Shown: positions 20,513-29,323, counted from the stretch's first letter. The stretch is DNA of 64,000 nucleotides from Citreicella sp. C3M06 (GCF_018860705.1 NZ_JAHKQA010000075.1:18975-82974); one strand, 5' to 3'. Numbers and translations are program-made. Notes: a model not told the origin generated them from the letters alone.

Positions 20513-21274
20513 ATGTCACGCCGCAAGGATGCGCGTCAGAAACAGATTCTCGACCGGCTGGCGATCACCCCGACGCTGCGGGTGGGGCAACTGGCGCGCG
20601 GCTTTGAGGTGACCACCGAAACCATCCGGCGCGATCTGGAAGAGCTGGCGGCGCAGGGGCTGATCGCGCGCACCTATGGCGGGGCGATGCTGCGCCGCGA
20701 GGTCGAACCGGCGCTGGCAGAGCGGCATCTTGATCTGGTCGCGGAACGCGCCGCCATCGCGCGCGAAGCGGTGCGGATGATGGCGGGGGCGCGGGTGGTG
20801 ATGCTGGGCTCGGGGGCGACAACGACGCTGCTGGCGCAGCGCATGGCGCTGGATCTGGGCGATCTGACGGTGATCGCCCACAGCACCAGCATCGCGGCGG
20901 CGCTGGCGGCGAACCCGAAGATACAGGTGATCATGGCGCCGGGGCTGTACCACGCGGGCGAGGGTGCGATGCACGGTGCGCAGACGGTGCGGTTTCTGTC
21001 CGATTACAGCGCCGATTGGGCGGTGTGCGGGGCCAGCGCGCTGTCACCGCTGGGGCCGTCGGATGCGTTGATCGAGGCGGGCGAGGTCTATGCCACCATG
21101 ATGGGGCAATGCGCCCGCACCATGGTTGTCGCGGATCATACCAAGTTTGATCGCATCGCCACGGCGCGCTACGCCGATTGGGGCGAGCTGGATGCGCTGG
21201 TGAGCGACGCCGCCCCCACCGGCCCGCTGGCGCAGGCGCTGGCCGCGGCGGGAGTCGCTGTACGTCTAGCCTGA
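20513..21274 (+). CDS. DeoR/GlpR family transcriptional regulator
   Basis: 253 aa, started at the ATG at 20513 (MSRRKDARQK) because an AGGAGG site precedes it; an upstream in-frame start lacks one. The N-terminal winged helix (RQKQILDRLAITPTLRVGQLARGFEVTTETIRRDLEEL, about residues 8-45) is the DeoR signature, followed by a sugar-phosphate-isomerase-like sensor domain with GSGATTTLLA near residue 100. DeoR proteins usually sense phosphorylated catabolic intermediates. Next to an APH-like kinase and a PLP enzyme it is the best candidate to regulate that cluster. Its 3' end overlaps the convergent aminotransferase gene by 9 bp. Confidence 0.9.
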   Translation: MSRRKDARQKQILDRLAITPTLRVGQLARGFEVTTETIRRDLEELAAQGLIARTYGGAMLRREVEPALAERHLDLVAERAAIAREAVRMMAGARVVMLGSGATTTLLAQRMALDLGDLTVIAHSTSIAAALAANPKIQVIMAPGLYHAGEGAMHGAQTVRFLSDYSADWAVCGASALSPLGPSDALIEAGEVYATMMGQCARTMVVADHTKFDRIATARYADWGELDALVSDAAPTGPLAQALAAAGVAVRLA

Positions 21275-22567
21275 CACGGCGCGCTCGAACGCGTCGAGAA
21301 ACTGCGCCGCCTCTGCGGCGTCAAGGCACAGCGGAGGGCGCAGTTTCAGCGTTGCGCCATAGCGCCCCGCCGCCCCGATCAGCACACCGGATGCGCGCAT
21401 CGCGTCGATGACCTGTGTGGTAAAGACGGGATCCGGCGCGCCGTCCCGTATCAGATCGACGCCAAGGAACAACCCCGCGCCGCGCAGTTGCCCAATGCGC
21501 TCCGAGCCTTTGGCGATGGTTTGCAAGCCCGCCATCAACTGCGCGCCAATGCTGGCGGCATTGTGCTGAAGCCCTTCGGCCTCGATCACCCGCAGCACCG
21601 CCAGCCCGGCGGCGGCGGCCACCGGATTGCCGCCGAAGGTGTTGAAATAGCCGGTTTCGGCGCAAAAGCTTTGCAGATGCGCGGGCCGCGCCGCCATACC
21701 GGCCATGGGAAAGCCGTTGCCCATGGGTTTGCCCATGGTGACGATATCGGGCGCTACCCCGTGGCGTTCAAATCCCCAGAAGCCGCCGCCGGTACGGCCA
21801 AACCCCGGCTGCACCTCGTCGGCGATCAGCAGACCGCCAGCCGCCTGCACCGCCTTGGCGGCAGGGCGCAGAAAGCCGGGCGGATCGGCGAACACCCCGT
21901 CCGAGCTGAAGATGCTGTCGACCAGCAGCGCCGCCACGCCATGCCCGCGCGCCGCCAGCCGGGCCATCGCCTCTGTCACCGCTTGGGCGAAACCGCCCGC
22001 GATGTCGTCTCCATAAGCGGCGCTGCCCGGCGCGGGCACGGTTTCGACCCAATCGGGCGGCGCGCCGCGCTTCATCGCCGAGGGCGAGACGTCGGTCACC
22101 AGCGCCGTGTTGCCATGATAGGCGGTCTGGGTGACGATCACGCCGCGCGCGCCGGTGGCGGCAAACGCCACCCGCAGTGCCAGATCATTCGCTTCGCTGC
22201 CCGAACAGGTCAATATCACGTTGCTCAGCGGCTCTGGCAGCCGGGCCTTCAGCGCCTCGAGATAGTCATCCACCACGCCGACCAGATAGCGCGTGTTGGT
22301 GTTGAGCCGGGCGATCTGAGCGCTGATTGCGCGCACCACCTCGGGGTGGGAATGCCCGACCGAGGGCACGTTGTTGTAGAAATCCAGATAGCGCGTGCCG
22401 TCCGCCGCCTGCATCCACGCGCCTTGTGCGCTGATCATCTCGATCGGCTGGCGGTAGAACAGCACCGAGGCCGCGCCAAGGTTGTCCAGCCGCCGCTGCA
22501 CCTTCCCCGTCGTGCCCTTGCTGGCGTCAAAGGCGTTCATGTCGAGGATCTGGCGGATGTCGCTCAT
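21266..22567 (-). CDS. Class III PLP enzyme, aminotransferase or AGXT2L-type phospho-lyase
   Basis: 433 aa, fold-type I PLP enzyme of the class III aminotransferase family. Visible motifs: CSGSEANDLALR (cofactor phosphate loop), LIADEVQPGFGRTGG (Asp contacting the pyridinium) and MGKPMGNGFPMAG (PLP lysine). The GKPMGNG form is typical of the AGXT2L branch, whose members eliminate phosphate from O-phosphoethanolamine or 5-phosphohydroxylysine instead of transaminating. The start at 22567 overlaps the stop of the upstream kinase gene (ATGA). A kinase coupled to such an enzyme supports a phosphorylate-then-eliminate route for an amino alcohol. An ordinary omega-transaminase remains possible. Confidence 0.85.
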   Translation of the reverse strand: MSDIRQILDMNAFDASKGTTGKVQRRLDNLGAASVLFYRQPIEMISAQGAWMQAADGTRYLDFYNNVPSVGHSHPEVVRAISAQIARLNTNTRYLVGVVDDYLEALKARLPEPLSNVILTCSGSEANDLALRVAFAATGARGVIVTQTAYHGNTALVTDVSPSAMKRGAPPDWVETVPAPGSAAYGDDIAGGFAQAVTEAMARLAARGHGVAALLVDSIFSSDGVFADPPGFLRPAAKAVQAAGGLLIADEVQPGFGRTGGGFWGFERHGVAPDIVTMGKPMGNGFPMAGMAARPAHLQSFCAETGYFNTFGGNPVAAAAGLAVLRVIEAEGLQHNAASIGAQLMAGLQTIAKGSERIGQLRGAGLFLGVDLIRDGAPDPVFTTQVIDAMRASGVLIGAAGRYGATLKLRPPLCLDAAEAAQFLDAFERAVSG

Positions 22568-23559
22568 GCCTCGGCCTGCAGATAGGCTTTGGCCAGCGCC
22601 ACGGTGCCGGCGGTATAAGCGCCATGGCCCGCGTCGGCGGCGGTTTGCGTTTCCGCATGCGAGGCGATCCACGCGGTCAGCAGCAGGCGGCGGAACATCA
22701 CGAAGCTTGGGATCATCGCCTCGTGTTCAGCGTCCAGCGGGGCGATCGTGCGATAGCCCTTCAGCCAAGCAGCCTGAAGCGCGGGGATATAGGGTTCGGT
22801 TTCGTAAAAGGAAATCGCGGCGGCGAAATCATAGATGAACCACGAAAAGCCGCAGTCGTCGAAATCGATGACGCCCAGCTTGTCGCCGTCCTGCAACAGG
22901 TTAGCCAGCCGCAGATCGGCATGCACCAGCCCGAAGCGGTCCGCGCCCTTGCCGTAATCGTCGAGCTTGCGTTTGAGCACGTCGCACAGCGTTTCGAGCA
23001 CCGCGCGCCCTTCGTCATCCAGCCCCAGGGCCGCGCGCCAGTCGCCCCACAGCGGCTGCGCCCCGAAGGCGCTGTCGAAATCCCATGTCTTGCGGGTAAA
23101 GCCCTGCGGCGGTTGCCAGCCTTGCGCCTGCCGGTGCAGCCGGGCCGAGATCGCGCCCAGCAGTTCGAACCCCGGTGCAAGGCTTTCGCCGGCGCTGGGT
23201 TCATCGCCGGGCATGAAGGCAAAACCGACCACGTGGCGGGTATCGTTGCCATCGCTGAATTGTGCGACATGGCCGCCGCTGGCCAGCGTCAACGGCGCGG
23301 GCGTGTCGATGGCACCCGAAGCACGCAGCGTCTCGATCCATGCCAGTTCGGACTCGATCTCGGCCAAGGTATGATAGGCGGGGCGGTGCACCCGCAGGAT
23401 GATCGGCGCGCGGCCCGGATCGCTGGCAAGAAAGGTGGCGTTTTCCGACAGGGTCAGCAGCCGCACATCGGCATCGGGGCCAAGCCCCCATTCATGGCGC
23501 AGCGACAGCGCGCCCTGCCGCAGCCGTTCGGTAAAGCCTTCATCATACAGACCTGCCAT
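22564..23559 (-). CDS. APH-family small-molecule kinase (hydroxylysine kinase-like)
   Basis: 331 aa with the aminoglycoside phosphotransferase/choline kinase fold. The catalytic loop FGLVHADLRLANLL (Brenner motif, catalytic Asp) and the metal-binding GVIDFDDCGFSW follow a nucleotide-binding N-lobe with SENATFLASD and IILRVHRP. It is the first gene of a two-gene operon with the class III PLP enzyme. In eukaryotes an APH-fold hydroxylysine kinase acts with the AGXT2L2 phospho-lyase, and fused versions exist in bacteria, so by analogy this kinase probably phosphorylates an amino alcohol (ethanolamine-, hydroxylysine- or homoserine-like). True antibiotic resistance is unlikely in this setting. 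Confidence 0.85.
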   Translation of the reverse strand: MAGLYDEGFTERLRQGALSLRHEWGLGPDADVRLLTLSENATFLASDPGRAPIILRVHRPAYHTLAEIESELAWIETLRASGAIDTPAPLTLASGGHVAQFSDGNDTRHVVGFAFMPGDEPSAGESLAPGFELLGAISARLHRQAQGWQPPQGFTRKTWDFDSAFGAQPLWGDWRAALGLDDEGRAVLETLCDVLKRKLDDYGKGADRFGLVHADLRLANLLQDGDKLGVIDFDDCGFSWFIYDFAAAISFYETEPYIPALQAAWLKGYRTIAPLDAEHEAMIPSFVMFRRLLLTAWIASHAETQTAADAGHGAYTAGTVALAKAYLQAEA

Positions 23560-23610
23560 CTGATGCCCTTTTCTTTTGCACGCCCTGTCTCGCTAGGGCT
23601 GAAATCTGCG

Positions 23611-23638
23611 ACTTGCAACATTTTCACCTGTACTTGCA
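23611..23638. promoter_or_regulatory. Candidate operator: two ACTTGCA direct repeats, 21 bp apart
   Basis: ACTTGCA occurs at 23611-23617 and 23632-23638 in the 139-bp divergent region between the kinase and SDR operons. Spacing of two helical turns in the same orientation suits a dimeric regulator such as the DeoR protein encoded nearby. No experimental counterpart is known to me. Confidence 0.25.
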
Positions 23639-23698
23639 CTGGTGGGCACGGTGTCATCCAGCAAACGCCCAATTTCCAGACAATAGCAGGGGGAGCGG

Positions 23699-24478
23699 AT
23701 GCTCACATCCATCGCAGGCAAATCGGTCATCGTGACAGGCGGTTCCAAAGGCATCGGGCGCGGCATCGCCGAGATCTTCGCGGCGCAGGGCGCCACGGTG
23801 ATGATCGCGGCCCGCGGCGAAGAGGCGGCGCAGCTGGCCGTCGCCGAGATCGAGGCCGCGGGCGGCACCGCAGCCTATCACCTGACCGATGTGGCCGATT
23901 GGGACAGCGTGCAAGAGATGGTCGCCGCCACTGTCAGCGCCTTCGGCGGCGTCGATATCCTGTGCGCCAACGCGGGGATCTTTCCGCAGGTCAAGATGGT
24001 CGACATGTCGCCGGACGACTGGGATCACGTCATGTCGGTGAACCTCAAGTCCAGCTTCCTGTGCGTCAAGGCGTGCATCCCGCTGTTCGAAAAGGCGGGC
24101 AAGGGGCGCGTGGTGCTGACCTCGTCGATCACCGGGCCGGTCACCGGTTATCCGGGCTGGGCGCATTACGGCGCGTCGAAATCTGGCCAGCTGGGGTTTT
24201 TGAAAACCGCCGCGATGGAACTGGCGCGCTACAACACCACGATCAACGCGGTGCTGCCCGGCAATATCATGACCGAAGGGCTGGCCGGGCTGGGGCAGGA
24301 CTACCTTGATGCCATGGCCGCCTCGATCCCGCTGAAACGGCTGGGCGCGGTGGCCGATATCGGCAATGCGGCGCTGTTCTTTGCCTCGGACGAGGCGGGC
24401 TATGTCACCGGCCAGCAGATCGTGGTGGACGGCGGGCAGATCCTGCCCGAGAGCCTTGATGCGATCGGCGAGATCTGA
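23699..24478 (+). CDS. SDR family oxidoreductase (FabG-like)
   Basis: 259-aa classical short-chain dehydrogenase. The NAD(P) motif TGGSKGIG is near residue 14, NAG near residue 91 and the catalytic pair YGASK near residue 158, with a Ser at SSITG. The acidic/basic pattern after beta-2 (AARGEEA) suggests NADP. It forms an operon with the following hydrolase (stop and start share one base) and is divergent from the kinase/PLP pair. It probably oxidises or reduces an aldehyde or alcohol intermediate of the same pathway, but the substrate cannot be read from sequence. Confidence 0.9.
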   Translation: MLTSIAGKSVIVTGGSKGIGRGIAEIFAAQGATVMIAARGEEAAQLAVAEIEAAGGTAAYHLTDVADWDSVQEMVAATVSAFGGVDILCANAGIFPQVKMVDMSPDDWDHVMSVNLKSSFLCVKACIPLFEKAGKGRVVLTSSITGPVTGYPGWAHYGASKSGQLGFLKTAAMELARYNTTINAVLPGNIMTEGLAGLGQDYLDAMAASIPLKRLGAVADIGNAALFFASDEAGYVTGQQIVVDGGQILPESLDAIGEI

Positions 24479-25146
24479 TGGGCTGGAAGACAAATTGGCG
24501 CAGTTTCTACTATGAAACCGCACCGGAACCCGAGGATATCGTGCTGGATCGGGCGCGCACGGCGCTGCTGGTGATCGACATTCAGAACACCTATCTTGAG
24601 GTGCCCGGCGATCCGGTCGAAGCCGCCCGTTGGCAGCCGTTTCTGGACAGGATGCACGGCACGGTGATCCCGAACACCGCCGCGCTTCAGACTTGGGCGC
24701 GCGCACAGGGCATCGAAGTGCTGCACGCTCGCATCGCCTGCCTGACGCGCGACGGGCGCGACCGATCCCTTAGCCAGAAAAAGCCGGGCTTCAACAATCT
24801 GTTGCTGCCAAAGGACGAGCACGCCTCGCAGAACGTCCCCGCCGTGGCGCCGGTTGCGGACGAGATCGTGGTGACCAAGACCACCGACAGCGCGCTGACC
24901 GGCAGCAACCTGCGCATGGTGCTGCACAATCTGGGCATTCGCGATGTCATCGTGGCAGGTATCTTTACCGACCAATGCATCAGCTCTTCGGTGCGCAGCC
25001 TTGCCGATGAGAGCTTTGGCGTTGTCGTGGTCGAGGATTGCTGCGCCGCCGCCACGCGGGAACTGCACGAGGCAGAGCTGCGGATCCTCAACATGATCTA
25101 CTGCCATGTGGTGAGCAGCGAGGAGGTCCGCAGCTTTCTGGGGTAG
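24478..25146 (+). CDS. Isochorismatase-family cysteine hydrolase
   Basis: 222 aa. The fold is shown by ALLVIDIQNTYLE (catalytic Asp) near residue 25, the KTTDSALTGSNL lysine region near residue 139 and GIFTDQCISSSVRSLAD with the nucleophilic Cys near residue 165. Family members cleave amide or carbamoyl bonds (N-carbamoylsarcosine, ureidoacrylate, biuret, nicotinamide). It is co-translated with the SDR, so it probably acts in the same degradation route by releasing ammonia or carbamate. The 3' end runs into a short GC hairpin. Confidence 0.88.
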   Translation: MGWKTNWRSFYYETAPEPEDIVLDRARTALLVIDIQNTYLEVPGDPVEAARWQPFLDRMHGTVIPNTAALQTWARAQGIEVLHARIACLTRDGRDRSLSQKKPGFNNLLLPKDEHASQNVPAVAPVADEIVVTKTTDSALTGSNLRMVLHNLGIRDVIVAGIFTDQCISSSVRSLADESFGVVVVEDCCAAATRELHEAELRILNMIYCHVVSSEEVRSFLG

Positions 25147-25164
25147 GGGGGCTGGCAGCCCCCC
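25146..25164. terminator. Short GC-rich hairpin between convergent genes
   Basis: GGGGGGC at 25146-25152 pairs with GCCCCCC at 25158-25164 around a 5-nt loop, between the hydrolase stop and the metY stop. No T tract is present on either side, so termination strength is uncertain. Confidence 0.45.
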
Positions 25165-25170
25165 TCGGTC

Positions 25171-26448
25171 TTACATCGACGCTCTCAGCGCCTGATCGAG
25201 ATCGGCAATCAGATCTTCGGGGTCTTCGATGCCGATGGAAATCCGCACCACGTTCGGCGCGGCCCCTGCCGCCACCTGCTGTTCTTCGGACAGCTGGCGA
25301 TGGGTGGTCGAGGCCGAATGGATGACGAGGCTGCGGGTGTCGCCCAGATTGGCCACATGGCTGAAGATTTCCAGCGCTTCCACGAACTTGACGCAGCCCT
25401 CGTAGCCCGATTTCAGCGTCACGGTGAACAGCGCCCCAGCGCCATTGGGACAGATCCGCGCCAGCCGGTCGTTGTAGGGCGACGAGGGCAGCCCGGCATA
25501 GGTCACCTGTTCCACCGCCGGGTGATTTTCCAGCCACGCCGCGACGCGCCCGGCGTTTTCGACATGCTTTTGCATCCGCAGCGACAGGGTTTCGATGCCC
25601 ATCAGCGTGTAATGCGCCGCCTGCGGGTTCAGCGTCATGCCCAGATCGCGCAGGCCGATGGCGATGGAGTGGAAGGTAAAGGCGAGCGCGCCAAAGGTCT
25701 CGTGGAATTTCAGCCCGTGATAGGCGGGCTCGGGCGCGGCGAGCGACGGAAACTTGTCCGACGCCGACCAGTCGAATTTCCCCGAATCCACCACGCAGCC
25801 ACCGGTGACGGTGCCGTTGCCGGTCAGGTATTTGGTCATCGAATGCACCACCAGCGTCGCGCCATGCTCGATCGGGCGGCACAGGTAAGGCGTGGCCGAG
25901 GTGTTGTCGACGATCAGCGGCAGGCCCGCCCGGTCGGCAATCGCGGCGATTGCATCGAGATCGGTGACATAGCCGCCGGGGTTGGCGATGGTCTCGCAGA
26001 ACACCGCGCGGGTGTTTTCGTCGATGGCGGCCTCGACTGCGTCCAGATCGTCGAAATCGACGAAGGTGCAGGACCAGCCAAAGCGTTTGATGGTCTGGCT
26101 GAACTGGGTGATCGTGCCGCCATAGGCGCGGGTCGAGGCAACGATGTTCAATCCGGGGCCCATCAGCGGAAACAGCGCCATGATCTGCGCCGCGTGGCCC
26201 GATGCGCAGCACACCGCGCCGGCGCCGCCTTCGAGCGTTGCGATGCGCTCTTGCAGGGCTGAAACCGTCGGGTTGGTCAGCCGCGAATAGATGTAGCCAA
26301 CCTCCTGAAGGTTGAACAACGCCGCCGCGTGATCGGCATCGCGAAACACGTAAGCGGTTGTCTGGTAGATCGGTACCTGCCGCGCGCCGGTCGCCGGATC
26401 GGGGCGCGCGCCTGCATGAACCTGCAATGTATCGAAGCCGTGGGTCAT
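25171..26448 (-). CDS. metY: O-acetylhomoserine sulfhydrylase / aminocarboxypropyltransferase (MetY type)
   Basis: 425 aa, Cys/Met-metabolism PLP enzyme. The start at 26448 (MTHGFDTLQVHAG) has AAGGGAGGA upstream. Visible family motifs: QTTAYVFRDADHAAALF near the N-terminus, FCETIANPGG, the cofactor Asp region LPLIVDNTSATPYLCRP, and the PLP lysine in VVHSMTKYLTGNG. MetY makes homocysteine from O-acetylhomoserine and sulfide, feeding MetH. A Cys-gamma-synthase-like or methionine-gamma-lyase activity would look similar, but the length (about 425 rather than 390) and motifs favour MetY. Confidence 0.92.
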   Translation of the reverse strand: MTHGFDTLQVHAGARPDPATGARQVPIYQTTAYVFRDADHAAALFNLQEVGYIYSRLTNPTVSALQERIATLEGGAGAVCCASGHAAQIMALFPLMGPGLNIVASTRAYGGTITQFSQTIKRFGWSCTFVDFDDLDAVEAAIDENTRAVFCETIANPGGYVTDLDAIAAIADRAGLPLIVDNTSATPYLCRPIEHGATLVVHSMTKYLTGNGTVTGGCVVDSGKFDWSASDKFPSLAAPEPAYHGLKFHETFGALAFTFHSIAIGLRDLGMTLNPQAAHYTLMGIETLSLRMQKHVENAGRVAAWLENHPAVEQVTYAGLPSSPYNDRLARICPNGAGALFTVTLKSGYEGCVKFVEALEIFSHVANLGDTRSLVIHSASTTHRQLSEEQQVAAGAAPNVVRISIGIEDPEDLIADLDQALRASM

Positions 26449-26664
26449 CCTGTCCTCCCTTGGGATGGCAACGAGACAAGGCGTAAGCCAAACCACGCGC
26501 CCTCACAACCGCGCGGCTGTGGTTTGTCAGGGCCAGTTGAACCGCCGGGGCGCAGCGCAGGAGGCCCGGGGCCAGCCAGCCCGCGGATCGCCAGCCATAG
26601 GTGAGGGATCGGCCATCCGGCGCAGCATGGGCCGGTCTTCAAACATCCGCCCCGCGTCCATTAC

Positions 26665-26697
26665 AAATGAAAAGAGCGGACCCAAGGGCCCGCTCTG
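26665..26697 (-). terminator. Terminator of the cytochrome oxidase operon
   Basis: Read on the minus strand after the ctaE stop, AGAGCGGGCCC-TTGGG-TCCGCTCT forms a stem with one mismatch followed by TTTCATTT. The flanking stretch 26449-26664 shows no convincing gene, only GC-rich partial inverted repeats (AAACCAC with GTGGTTT at about 26490-26525). Confidence 0.7.
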
Positions 26698-26717
26698 CTC
26701 GTTCGATGTGGGAAGGT

Positions 26718-27518
26718 TCAGCCGCCCCAGACGTAGATCGCTGCAAACAGGAACAGCCACACCACGTCGACAAAATGCCAGTACCATGCGGCGGCTTCGA
26801 AACCGATGTGCTTGGTCGGGGTGAAATGCCCGTTCATCAGACGCAGCAGGCAGATGAACAGGAAGATCGTCCCGATCAGCACGTGCACGCCGTGAAAGCC
26901 CGTCGCCATGAAGAAGTTGGCGCCATAGATATTGCCCGAGAAGCCGAAGGCGGCGTGGCTGTATTCATAGACCTGAAACACGGTGAAGATCGCGCCAAGA
27001 ACGATGGCGATGATCAGGCCCCACTTCATGTCTTCACGGTTGTTCTCGTGCACCAGCGCATGGTGAGCCCATGTCGCGGCGCAGCCCGAGCACAGCAGGA
27101 TCATGGTGTTGATCAGCGGCAGGTGCCACGGATCGAAGGTTTCGATCCCCGCCGGCGGCCAGACGCCATCAACCGCCGGAGAGTTCGGCCCCATCGGGTA
27201 CATCGCGTGTTTGAAGAAGCTCCAGAACCACGCGAAAAAGAACATCACCTCGGACATGATGAACAGGATGAAGCCGTATTTCAGGCCGATCTGCACCACC
27301 GGGGTGTGATCGCCGATCTTGCTTTCCGCAATCACGTCCGACCACCAGCCGAACATGACGTAGAGCACGGCGATGAAACCGGCCAGAAAGATCCATGGCC
27401 CCGACCCGTGCATCCACAGCACCGCGCCAAAGAGCATGACAAAGGCCCCGACGGCGGCGACAAATGGCCAGACCGAGGGGCTCAGGATGTGGTAATCGTG
27501 GTTCTTTGCATGGGCCAT
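26718..27518 (-). CDS. ctaE: Cytochrome c oxidase subunit III
   Basis: 266-aa integral membrane subunit of the aa3-type oxidase with the expected seven helices. Typical segments are [20 protein letters not shown], the acidic helix [17 protein letters not shown], the [19 protein letters not shown] stretch, [20 protein letters not shown] and the C-terminal [18 protein letters not shown]. Last gene of the ctaC-ctaB-coxF-ctaG-ctaE set. SURF1, which often follows ctaE in relatives, is not found here; a terminator and metY come next. Confidence 0.97.
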   Translation of the reverse strand: MAHAKNHDYHILSPSVWPFVAAVGAFVMLFGAVLWMHGSGPWIFLAGFIAVLYVMFGWWSDVIAESKIGDHTPVVQIGLKYGFILFIMSEVMFFFAWFWSFFKHAMYPMGPNSPAVDGVWPPAGIETFDPWHLPLINTMILLCSGCAATWAHHALVHENNREDMKWGLIIAIVLGAIFTVFQVYEYSHAAFGFSGNIYGANFFMATGFHGVHVLIGTIFLFICLLRLMNGHFTPTKHIGFEAAAWYWHFVDVVWLFLFAAIYVWGG

Positions 27519-27549
27519 GCGTCTCGTTCTCCCTCGCGGTTAGGCGGTT

Positions 27550-28134
27550 CTAGTTCACGGAATTCAGGTCCGTGGTTGTTGGATCAAGCGCGGCCTGCGA
27601 CTCCTCCGGCAGGTCGATCTCGTAAAAGGTATAGCTTAGCGTGATGTGGCTGGCGTGCTTGGCGTCCTCGTCTTCGACGATCTCGGGATCGACAAAGAAG
27701 CTGACCGGCATCACGACACGCTCGCCGGGTTGCAGCACCTGCTCGGTGAAGCAGAAGCATTCGATCTTGTTGAAATAGCCGCCAGCGTCATAGGGGTAGA
27801 CGTTATAGGATGCCTGTCCCGCAACAGGGTGATCGGTGGGATTGTAGGCCTCGTAAAAGGCCAGACCCTCTTCACCAATGCGCAGGGTCATCTCGGTCTG
27901 CATGGGCTTGAATTCCCATGGGAAGTCGCGCGCCTTGGACCCGTCGAAGCGGATCTTGATGGTGCGCTCGAGGATGTCCGAGGACGGCCCGGCCGCGACA
28001 CCGGTGGTGCCAGCAAAGCCGGTGACACGGCAGAACCAGTTATAGAAGGGGACCGACGCCCAAGCCATGGCACCCATGAAGAGCACCACACCGACAAGCG
28101 TCAGGACCGTCTTCGATTTCTGGTCAGTCGCCAT
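27550..28134 (-). CDS. ctaG: Cytochrome c oxidase assembly protein CtaG (Cox11)
   Basis: 194-aa copper chaperone that delivers Cu to the CuB site of subunit I. It has one N-terminal membrane anchor (about residues 9-30) and a periplasmic Ig-like domain with the copper motif ECFCFTEQVLQPGE, preceded by FYNWFCRVTGFAG. The ATG at 28134 is chosen because the longer in-frame version would run deep into the preceding small gene. It overlaps that gene by 11 bp, which indicates translational coupling. Confidence 0.96.
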   Translation of the reverse strand: MATDQKSKTVLTLVGVVLFMGAMAWASVPFYNWFCRVTGFAGTTGVAAGPSSDILERTIKIRFDGSKARDFPWEFKPMQTEMTLRIGEEGLAFYEAYNPTDHPVAGQASYNVYPYDAGGYFNKIECFCFTEQVLQPGERVVMPVSFFVDPEIVEDEDAKHASHITLSYTFYEIDLPEESQAALDPTTTDLNSVN

Positions 28135-28300
28135 TCTCGATCTTTCCCTTGCCCTGAAGCGCGCCGCTGACATCGCCGCCGGTGATCTTGACCATGGTCA
28201 TGCCGAAAACGATGAAGATGAAAGCCGTCAACAGCAGCCCCACGCCGACATTCCGGCCAAAGCGCCGTTTGTGCAGCTCATGCGTCTTGGTGATGCTCAT
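28124..28300 (-). CDS. Small single-helix protein of the oxidase operon (CoxF-like)
   Basis: 58 aa starting MSITKTHELHKRRFGRN, with one membrane helix (VGVGLLLTAFIFIVFGMTMVKI) and a short polar tail. Its ATG overlaps the ctaB stop (ATGA) and its end overlaps ctaG. A small protein in this position between ctaB and ctaG is conserved in Rhodobacterales oxidase operons and is usually listed as CoxF or an oxidase accessory protein; its role is not established. Confidence 0.8.
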   Translation of the reverse strand: MSITKTHELHKRRFGRNVGVGLLLTAFIFIVFGMTMVKITGGDVSGALQGKGKIENGD

Positions 28301-29247
28301 CCCCAGCCCCCCAGTCCGAACCGCGCCAGCCCTGCCTCGATCAGGATCGCACCAAAATGGGCGAAGAGATACAGCAGGGACAGCTTGAAGAAGCCGCGCT
28401 CGGTCTTGAAATTGTCGGTTTCCGAGGCGTCTTCGTCGCGGCGGAAGATCTGCCACGCGCCCTTCAGGAACAGCGCGTTCAGCACGACTGCGACGGAAAG
28501 ATAGACCGGCCCGCCGATGGCGGTAAAGCCGGTGCCGATGGCCAGCGCCGCCAGCAGCACGGTGTAGACAAGGATGTGCAGGCGCGTCGAGCGGCGCCCA
28601 TGGGTCACGGTCAGCATCGGCACGCCGGCATCGTCGTAATCATTGCGCATGAACAGCGCGAGGGCCCAGAAATGCGGCGGGGTCCACATGAAGGTCAGGC
28701 AGAACATCAGCACCGACTCGATGCCGATCTGCCCCGTCGCCGCCGCCCAGCCGATCATCGGAGGGAAGGCACCAGCGGCGCCCCCGATCACGATGTTCTG
28801 CGGCGTCGAGCGCTTGAGCCAGATGGTGTAGATCACCACGTAAAAGAAGATGGTGAAGGCCAGCAGCGCCCCGGCCAGCAGGTTCGTCGCCAGCGCAAGG
28901 AATACGCAGGAGAACACCGACAGCACCAGCCCGATGGCCAGTGCCTCGCCCTTGTCGACCTTGCCAGCCGGGATCGGGCGTTTGGCGGTGCGCTTCATCA
29001 CCTGATCGATATCCGCATCCCACCACATGTTCAGCGCACCAGAGGCGCCGCCGCCCACGGCGATGAACAGGATGGCGCAGAAGCCGATGAACGGATGCAC
29101 CGGCACCGGCGCGGCCAGCAGCCCCACGAAGGCGGTGAACACCACAAGGGTCATCACCCGCGGTTTGAGCAAGGCAAAGTAATCCCCGAAGCGCGCCTCC
29201 CCGGACTGGGTCTCACCAAAGCTGCTGTTCGTCGAAAGATCGGTCAT
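28297..29247 (-). CDS. ctaB: Protoheme IX farnesyltransferase (heme O synthase)
   Basis: 316-aa UbiA-family prenyltransferase that converts heme B to heme O for the oxidase. The Asp-rich motif NMWWDADIDQVMKRTAKRPIP (about residues 72-92) and the second loop YDDAGVPMLTVTHG (about 202-216) are intact, with about nine membrane helices. It sits between ctaC and the small coxF-like gene in the canonical order. Confidence 0.97.
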   Translation of the reverse strand: MTDLSTNSSFGETQSGEARFGDYFALLKPRVMTLVVFTAFVGLLAAPVPVHPFIGFCAILFIAVGGGASGALNMWWDADIDQVMKRTAKRPIPAGKVDKGEALAIGLVLSVFSCVFLALATNLLAGALLAFTIFFYVVIYTIWLKRSTPQNIVIGGAAGAFPPMIGWAAATGQIGIESVLMFCLTFMWTPPHFWALALFMRNDYDDAGVPMLTVTHGRRSTRLHILVYTVLLAALAIGTGFTAIGGPVYLSVAVVLNALFLKGAWQIFRRDEDASETDNFKTERGFFKLSLLYLFAHFGAILIEAGLARFGLGGWG

Positions 29248-29323
29248 ATGTATCGGGGCTTTTCATCTGAAAGGTTAGGGGCGGGGGCCAAGGCCCCGGT
29301 TTGCCCCTTCAGGTGCCTGGCGG

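Noticed and set aside
22564..23559. Aminoglycoside resistance gene
   Set aside because: The fold is shared with many metabolic kinases, and coupling to a PLP enzyme points to catabolism, not resistance.
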